This document shows, in pieces, positions 59,211-64,000 of a DNA stretch of 64,000 bases. The first letter of the stretch is position 1, and each line of letters opens with the position of its first letter. Below the pieces are notes generated by a model, which was not told the origin of the DNA, ran no database searches, and saw nothing but the letters and a program-made list of their open reading frames with translations. Source of the DNA: Paenibacillus tengchongensis (GTDB lineage: Bacteria > Bacillota > Bacilli > Paenibacillales > Paenibacillaceae); contig NZ_WACP01000013.1 in the NCBI RefSeq assembly GCF_008973665.1, positions 162,792-226,791 on the forward strand. Direction: 5' to 3'. The translations under genes and the position numbers were made by a program.

Positions 59211-60806
59211 TTATTGCTGCGCAGCCCGTTTCTCCTGCTCACGCAGCTCTACGCGGCGGATTTTGCCGGAAGCGGTTTTCGGGAGCTCGGCGGTGAATTC
59301 GATGCGGCGCGGGTACTTATAAGGCGCAGTCCATGTTTTGACATGCTCCTGCAGCTCTTTGGCCAGCTCCGGCGTGCCGGCGTGTCCGTCCTTCAGTACT
59401 ACGAACGCTTTGACGACGGAGCCGCGGATTTCATCCGGGCTTGCCACAACCGCGCATTCCTTAACCAGCTCATGCTTCATCAGCGCTTCCTCGACTTCGA
59501 AAGGCCCGATCGTGTAGCCGGAGCTGATGATAATATCATCCCCGCGGCCTTCAAACCAGAAATAACCCTCCTCATCCTTGCGCGCCCGGTCTCCTGTAAC
59601 GAAATACTCGCCATGCGAGCTGTTCGCCTTACGCTCAGGCTCCCTGTAATAGCCTTGGAACAAGGCGGGCATGCTCAGATGGACGGCAATATCGCCTACA
59701 ACACCCGCAGGCAGCGGGTGGCCATCTTCATCGATAACCTCGACAATCCCCGGTGCGATGGATTTGCCCATAGAGCCGATACGGACCGGCTCGTCCTTCA
59801 GGGCGGCGATAATCAGCGTGCTCTCGGTCTGGCCGTAACCGTCACGGATTGTAATGTCGAAATGCTTCTGAAAGGTACGGATAACCTCTTCATTCAGCGG
59901 CTCGCCGGCGGATACCGCGCAGCGCAGACGGGAAAGATCGTATTGGGCGAGACTTTCGCTCTTGGCCATCAGGCGGTATTCCGTCGGCGTGCAGCATAAC
60001 ACCTGGATGCCGTGGTCCTGCAGCAGCTGTAAATAGCGGTCAGGGTTAAAAGATCCGTTATACACGAAGCCCGTAGCCCCGTTACCGAGCACACTCAGGA
60101 ACGGACTCCAGATCCATTTCTGCCAGCCGGGAGCAGCGGTTGCCCATACGGTATCGCCCTCGCGGATGTCAAACCAGAGAGAGGCTGTAATACGCAGATG
60201 CGCGTAGCCCCAGCCATGTGTATGCACAACGGCTTTCGGGTTGCCCGTAGTGCCCGAGGTGTAGGCCAGGATGGCGATGTCATCGCGGCGGCTGGCTACG
60301 GCCGGGTAATCGGCAGGCTGCCCTTCCATTATACCTTCCAGACGGGTCCAGCCCGGACCGGTCAGCTCCGGATTGCCGGAGACAGCGAGCCGGTGCTCCA
60401 GTGCAGGCAGGTCGTCGGAGATCCGGTTAACTTCGCCGCAGGCCTCAGCCTGGACGATGATGGCCCGGGCTTCCGAATGGCGCAGCCGGTAAGAGAGATC
60501 CTTGGCGCGCAGCATTTCGGATGAAGGAATGACGGCGAGTCCGAGCTTCAGGCAAGCGAGATAGATTACATAAGCGATGATCGAGCGCGGAACCATGACC
60601 AGCACACGGTCTCCTTTATTCAGGCCAAGGGCGGCTAAACCCCCCGCCAGGCGGCTGGCTTGCTCAAGCAAGGCGCCGTAGGTGATTTCCTCATACTTTC
60701 CGTCGTTGTGCAACCATTTCAGCGCAATTCTGTCTTTGGGATGCTGCTCCATCTCGGAAGTCAGATTATACAATTCCGGTGCGATCCACTGCTGATTTGT
60801 ATTCAA
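59211..60806 (-). CDS. acyl-CoA ligase (AMP-binding, medium-chain type)
   Basis: 531 residues from a TTG start five to six bases behind AGGAGAGG; an ATG at 60836 is an alternative without a site. AMP-binding motifs: ILAYTSGTTGNPKAVVHTHG (P-loop-like A3), DGYGQTESTL (A5), YFVTGDRARKDEEGYFWFEGRGDD (A7/A8) and the acyl-activating Lys in PKTASGKIRRVELRE (A10). It activates a fatty or aromatic acid to the CoA thioester in the cytoplasm (MbcS/acetoacetyl-CoA synthetase-like). An AGTATA (-10 TATACT on the minus strand) lies at 60857-60862. Confidence 0.9.
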   Translation of the reverse strand: MNTNQQWIAPELYNLTSEMEQHPKDRIALKWLHNDGKYEEITYGALLEQASRLAGGLAALGLNKGDRVLVMVPRSIIAYVIYLACLKLGLAVIPSSEMLRAKDLSYRLRHSEARAIIVQAEACGEVNRISDDLPALEHRLAVSGNPELTGPGWTRLEGIMEGQPADYPAVASRRDDIAILAYTSGTTGNPKAVVHTHGWGYAHLRITASLWFDIREGDTVWATAAPGWQKWIWSPFLSVLGNGATGFVYNGSFNPDRYLQLLQDHGIQVLCCTPTEYRLMAKSESLAQYDLSRLRCAVSAGEPLNEEVIRTFQKHFDITIRDGYGQTESTLIIAALKDEPVRIGSMGKSIAPGIVEVIDEDGHPLPAGVVGDIAVHLSMPALFQGYYREPERKANSSHGEYFVTGDRARKDEEGYFWFEGRGDDIIISSGYTIGPFEVEEALMKHELVKECAVVASPDEIRGSVVKAFVVLKDGHAGTPELAKELQEHVKTWTAPYKYPRRIEFTAELPKTASGKIRRVELREQEKRAAQQ

Positions 60807-61095
60807 AGTTACCTCTCCTATATACATGATGGGCAAAACCTGTATTCACTTTTCTTAGTATAGCATGTTATCCTAGTACCAGATATTAAGACACAAAGAA
60901 TGTGAAATTACATAGCAGTAAATCTGCGCTACTTCTGCATCATTTGCTGCCCGGCAGCCGGTTATTCAACCCCTCGCCCGTACCCGGAGGACATGTTCGA
61001 TACGGCCGGTATTGTTCAGCGTGTTATAAGTATTGTCCATGTATAATTGGACCTATCTCAACATTTTATACTTTTGGAACAGGCGGTAGATAACG

Positions 61096-61905
61096 GTGAA
61101 CAAGATTGAACAGTTAAAAAACGTATTGGACGTGATTCAGAACACGTACCCGGAGGATACCGCTGTTGTGCTTGCAGATACGGATAAAGTGCTTGCCTAT
61201 CTCCCTGGACAGCAGATCGACCTTAAAGTGCCTGTGGGAATGCCGATCGAGAAATTCAAGGGCACTGTATCCTACGCCGCTTATGAGACCGGAGCCATCC
61301 ATCGTGAAGAGCGCGGTGCTGAAGCGTTCGGTGTGTCTTACTTGTCTTCGGCGGTTCCGGTTATCGAGAACGGAGAGGTGACCGGTGTGATCTCGGCCAT
61401 GATCTCCAATCACCGTACCGCCGTTCTGCAGGACGGAGCGCAGGAGCTGTCGTCGCTTGTTGAGGAAATGACAGCTACGTCCGAAGATGTCACGCTTTCC
61501 GCAGTGGGAATTACGGAACATCTGGACGGCCTGCTAAGCCGGTCCAATTCTTTGGTCCGCGATATTGAGAGCAGCTTTGAAATCTTGTCGACTGTGAAAC
61601 AAATTGCCGATCAGTCGCATATGCTGGGCCTCAATGCTGCTATTGAAGCTGCAAGGGCTGGTGACAGCGGACGGGGCTTCGGCGTAGTGGCGACAGAAAT
61701 CCGCAAGCTGGCCGGCAGCAGCAATGAACTGGTGAAGAACATCCACAGCCAGTTAAACGGAATGAAACAGGCAATGCTGCAGATGGATCAATCGATCAGG
61801 GAGATTATGGCATTTGCCCAGCATCAGCAGCAGTCTATGCAGGAGCTGAGCCGGGCCTTCGAGCATGTTGCTTCCACGGCGAATGATCTGTCTAGTTTAA
61901 AATAA
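61096..61905 (+). CDS. soluble methyl-accepting chemotaxis-type signalling protein
   Basis: 269 residues from a GTG start (61096). There is no membrane segment. The N-terminal about 115 residues form a small sensor domain (YPEDTAVVLADTDKVLAYLPGQQIDLKV, ISAMISNHRTAVLQ). The C-terminal half is the MCP signalling coiled coil with the hairpin tip IADQSHMLGLNAAIEAARAGDSGRGFGVVATEIRKLAGSS. It is like YfmS of Bacillus. It would join the chemoreceptor array and signal through CheA/CheW from the cytoplasm. Confidence 0.9.
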   Translation: MNKIEQLKNVLDVIQNTYPEDTAVVLADTDKVLAYLPGQQIDLKVPVGMPIEKFKGTVSYAAYETGAIHREERGAEAFGVSYLSSAVPVIENGEVTGVISAMISNHRTAVLQDGAQELSSLVEEMTATSEDVTLSAVGITEHLDGLLSRSNSLVRDIESSFEILSTVKQIADQSHMLGLNAAIEAARAGDSGRGFGVVATEIRKLAGSSNELVKNIHSQLNGMKQAMLQMDQSIREIMAFAQHQQQSMQELSRAFEHVASTANDLSSLK

Positions 61906-61940
61906 AAAGGATACAAGCCAGTGCAGGCACTGGCATATGG

Positions 61941-61968
61941 AACCGGGGCCTTCAGGCTCCGGTTTTTT
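61941..61968 (+). terminator. rho-independent terminator
   Basis: AACCGGGGCCT at 61941-61951 pairs with AGGCTCCGGTT at 61954-61964 (one G-U), then TTTT. It ends the chemotaxis gene. Confidence 0.85.
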
Positions 61969-61998
61969 TGCCGAATACGGTTACTGGGAGATAATAAG

Positions 61999-62553
61999 AT
62001 GAACAAACCATTTAATGTGAGGGGCAATCCGATGAGTCCAGCCGAGTTTCACGAAATATACGCTATTATGGAAGCATCTTTCCCGGAGGACGAGTTTCGT
62101 ACTTTCGAAGGGCAACGCTCCCTGCTCAGGAATCCCAACTATAGACTGATAACGGAGAAGGATGCTGCCGGTGTGATTCAGGCTTTTCTCGCTGCGTGGG
62201 AATTTCCGCTGTTCCGGTTTGTGGAGCATATTGCCGTTTCTCCGCGTATGCGGGGCGGGGGCCTCGGAAGAAAGCTAATGGAGCGACATCTTGCCTCATC
62301 CGACAAGCCGGTTGTGCTGGAGGTGGAGCCGCCGATGGATGAGCTGCAGAAGCGCCGGATCGGATTTTATGAACGCTTGGGGTTTTGTCTGCAGACCTAC
62401 GAATACAGGCAGCCGCCCCTGAGGCCCGGACAGACCGGACTGCCGCTGCAGCTCATGGCCTATCCCCGGCCGGTTAGCGAAGAAGAGTTCAGAAGAATCC
62501 GGGATATTTTGTACACCGAGGTATACGGGCAGCCGCCGCAAAGCAACGCTTAA
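61999..62553 (+). CDS. GNAT acetyltransferase
   Basis: 184 residues from ATG 61999, behind GGGAG. The acetyl-CoA motif is FVEHIAVSPRMRGGGLGRKLMERHL (about residues 75-100), then VVLEVEPPMDELQKRRIGFYERLGF. It is expected to acetylate a small molecule or peptide. It lies 30 bases behind a terminator and so has its own promoter or depends on readthrough. Confidence 0.85.
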   Translation: MNKPFNVRGNPMSPAEFHEIYAIMEASFPEDEFRTFEGQRSLLRNPNYRLITEKDAAGVIQAFLAAWEFPLFRFVEHIAVSPRMRGGGLGRKLMERHLASSDKPVVLEVEPPMDELQKRRIGFYERLGFCLQTYEYRQPPLRPGQTGLPLQLMAYPRPVSEEEFRRIRDILYTEVYGQPPQSNA

Positions 62554-62717
62554 AGGTTCGTCTCATAGAGATTCGCGGGCGTGTGATCCATGGCTACAAT
62601 GGCTACAGTTTAGATAACCTTCTTTACATTCGCGATACAAGTTGGAAACAAGTTATTGGTTTAATGAATGTGTAGCAAGGAACACAACCAAGACCCTGTA
62701 AGAGGAGACGATATACT

Positions 62718-63434
62718 ATGAAAAGCAAGAAAATGATCCTCGCCACTATGGCATTTGGAATGGCTATCACAGGCTCGGCCGGAGTGTATGCCGGAACCAA
62801 TCTGCAAAAAATCAGTGCTTATCTTAACCATGGCATTGCTTTCAAGGTCAATGGAGCGGCGTACACGCCCGTAGATAATAACGGCAAGTCCCTGGCACCG
62901 ATTACCTACAACAATACGACTTACCTGCCTGTCCGTGCGCTGGCTGATGCTCTGGACGTTCCCGTAACCTTTGATGCTTCTGCCAACCAGGTGATTCTGG
63001 GGAATACCTCAGGCAATACAGCTAATGGCAGCGGCACGGCAATTACATTAACAGCAGTTCAATACTCGACTGCCCAAAAAGAACAGATTCAAAAAGCCTT
63101 CGCCGCATTCCAAGGCTTCGAAACCGCCTATGCGCCGGCGCAAATGATCAGCGGAGATGCCTTTCAAAAGGTCAGTGGAGGCGGAGATGGCGTAAGCTTT
63201 GTATTCAAGCATATGAATGTTAATGTTTCGCCGCGGGATTACTCGTTCGATTATGAGGGAACCGGCGTCAAACTGGCGAATGGGGCTGAGGGGAAATGGT
63301 ATACTCCTTCTGATGTACCGATGCTGACCTTTAATCTGGATGACCGGTATGTGACTGTAAGTTCGCCTGACCGGATGCTCAGCAAAGCTCAATTGGAGAA
63401 AGTGGCAGCCCAGGTAGCGAAGCTGGTGAAATAA
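62718..63434 (+). CDS. exported stalk-domain (copper amine oxidase N-terminal-like) protein
   Basis: 238 residues behind AAGAGGAG. Signal peptide KKMILATMAFGMAITGSAGVYA. The stalk domain is at about residues 35-100 (IAFKVNGAAYTPVDNNGKSL, YNNTTYLPVRALADALDVPVTFDASANQVILG), common in surface proteins of Paenibacillus. The last 130 residues have no known family. It probably works in the cell wall zone. Confidence 0.83.
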   Translation: MKSKKMILATMAFGMAITGSAGVYAGTNLQKISAYLNHGIAFKVNGAAYTPVDNNGKSLAPITYNNTTYLPVRALADALDVPVTFDASANQVILGNTSGNTANGSGTAITLTAVQYSTAQKEQIQKAFAAFQGFETAYAPAQMISGDAFQKVSGGGDGVSFVFKHMNVNVSPRDYSFDYEGTGVKLANGAEGKWYTPSDVPMLTFNLDDRYVTVSSPDRMLSKAQLEKVAAQVAKLVK

Positions 63435-63449
63435 TTAAAGGTATGAATA

Positions 63450-63493
63450 AAGAAAGGCTATCTGCAGGCTGATGCCTGCAGATAGCCTTTCTT
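63450..63493. terminator. 20-bp palindromic bidirectional terminator
   Basis: The bases 63450-63469 pair perfectly with 63474-63493 around TGAT (20 pairs, A-rich on the left, CTTTCTT on the right). It serves the stalk-domain gene and the convergent DUF4023 gene. Confidence 0.9.
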
Positions 63494-63512
63494 ACCTGAC
63501 CATAGTTAAAAT

Positions 63513-63638
63513 CTATTTGTTGGTGCTGTGTTGCTTGTTGGCCAGCCGAGCACCGGGTGTTCCTTTGCCGCGGCGTTTGTTTTTCTCGGCCTTCTTCTGG
63601 TTCTCCTGAAATTTAGCGACAAATTCATGCGTATCCAT
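63513..63638 (-). CDS. DUF4023 family small protein
   Basis: 41 residues from ATG 63638 behind AGGAGG. It begins MDTHEFVAKFQENQKKAEKN, is very basic (KKAEKNKRRGKG), and ends ARLANKQHSTNK. The pattern fits the DUF4023 proteins of Bacillus and Paenibacillus, small cytoplasmic or spore-associated proteins of unknown function. Upstream, CAGTAACAAT (63668-63677) and ATTGTTACTG (63709-63718) form an inverted repeat in its promoter region. Confidence 0.8.
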   Translation of the reverse strand: MDTHEFVAKFQENQKKAEKNKRRGKGTPGARLANKQHSTNK

Positions 63639-63806
63639 GTGAAGCCTCCTAAGCAAGTTGGATTCATCAGTAACAATCGGTGCGGACATTAGGCTGGTGG
63701 GCGGAATCATTGTTACTGTAACCATTCAAGAGGTGAAACATACATGCCTTTAAATAACTATAGAGTGAGGATTCCTAAAGGAACCGAAAGAAATTTCAAA
63801 AAACAC

Positions 63807-63835
63807 TTGCAACCATTCTTCATACATGGTATATT
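63807..63835 (+). promoter_or_regulatory. rRNA operon promoter P1
   Basis: TTGCAA at 63807-63812 and TATATT at 63830-63835, exactly 17 bases apart, with an A-rich UP-element-like stretch (AAATTTCAAAAAACAC) just before. Confidence 0.75.
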
Positions 63836-63892
63836 CTAATTCCGGCCAAGAAAGATCAAATGGTTGCTCGAAAAAAGAAATTAAAAAAGAGC

Positions 63893-63921
63893 TTGCATTG
63901 ATCGGCTGGATATGATATAGT
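63893..63921 (+). promoter_or_regulatory. rRNA operon promoter P2
   Basis: TTGCAT at 63893-63898 and TATAGT at 63916-63921, 17 bases apart, 86 bases downstream of P1, again with an A-rich block (AAAAAAGAAATTAAAAAAGAG) upstream. Tandem P1/P2 at this distance is usual for rrn operons of Bacilli. Confidence 0.8.
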
Positions 63922-64000
63922 ATAAGAGTTGCTGGTGATGAGAAATTGATCGAACGCAACAATGTTGATCTTTGAAAACTGAACAACGAGTGAGTATTGG
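63922..64000 (+). other. rRNA operon leader with boxA-like sequence
   Basis: TGATCTTTGAAAACTGAACAA at about 63966-63986 is the antitermination boxA-like leader that precedes 16S rRNA genes in Bacilli. The 16S gene itself begins beyond the right edge. Confidence 0.75.

Noticed and set aside
63922..64000. Start of 16S rRNA within the window
   Set aside because: Only the leader with the boxA-like sequence is present. The conserved 16S 5' end does not appear before 64000.

Overview
The window looks like a chromosomal segment of a Paenibacillus-type Firmicute. The coding sequence is moderately GC-rich, ribosome binding sites are strong AGGAGG-type, GTG and TTG starts occur, and promoters are of SigA type. 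Characteristic content includes an S-layer (SLH) protein, a GH11 xylanase, a paeninodin-like lasso peptide cluster, a DUF4023 protein and a typical rRNA-operon leader at the right edge. No phage, insertion sequence or CRISPR array was seen.

Layout. 0-0.4 kb: the end of a carbohydrate-binding-type protein and a decayed type I toxin copy. 1.1-2.8 kb: a structured, tRNA-like non-coding region followed by a slipin/SPFH gene. 2.9-7.6 kb: a TetR-controlled operon (NCS1 permease, DUF917, hydantoinase/oxoprolinase) with a perfect 18-bp operator. 7.8-9.5 kb: methyltransferase, DinB protein and an intact type I toxin with a convergent antitoxin RNA. 9.6-15.4 kb: DUF4317, xylanase, SUMF1-fold lipoprotein, AraC/GyrI-like regulator and a phosphotransferase-acetyltransferase fusion.

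15.4-24.4 kb is the most unusual part: a truncated exported protein, a remnant of a Pnkp-type RNA ligase, an inverted-repeat element, two overlapping WYL regulators, a divergent GH2 enzyme, a second structured tRNA-like transcript with its own terminator, and a nucleotidyltransferase-RtcB operon. Together with the slipin locus 20 kb upstream, this reads as an RNA-repair system that has been split and partly eroded. The two tRNA-like RNAs sit directly in front of its protein genes.

24.4-45.6 kb is mixed accessory metabolism: a BASS transporter, an HTTM/DCC membrane protein, small phosphotransferases, methyltransferases and GNATs, an AraC-GH105-GH112 operon that fits breakdown of galactosyl-rhamnose from rhamnogalacturonan I, TatD, a tandem-MerR regulator with an ABC transporter, and two broken genes (a frameshifted P-loop kinase and a Nudix gene with an internal deletion).

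45.8-52.9 kb is a complete lasso peptide cluster in the order C-A-K-B1-B2-D plus a convergent nucleotidyltransferase. The 41-residue precursor was found by eye. It has the paeninodin architecture (A1-D9 ring, C-terminal Ser next to an HPr-kinase-like kinase) with a different core. 53-63.6 kb holds housekeeping or accessory genes, including a 1053-residue SLH protein and a CoA ligase. The window ends in tandem P1/P2 promoters and the leader of an rRNA operon whose 16S gene lies just outside.
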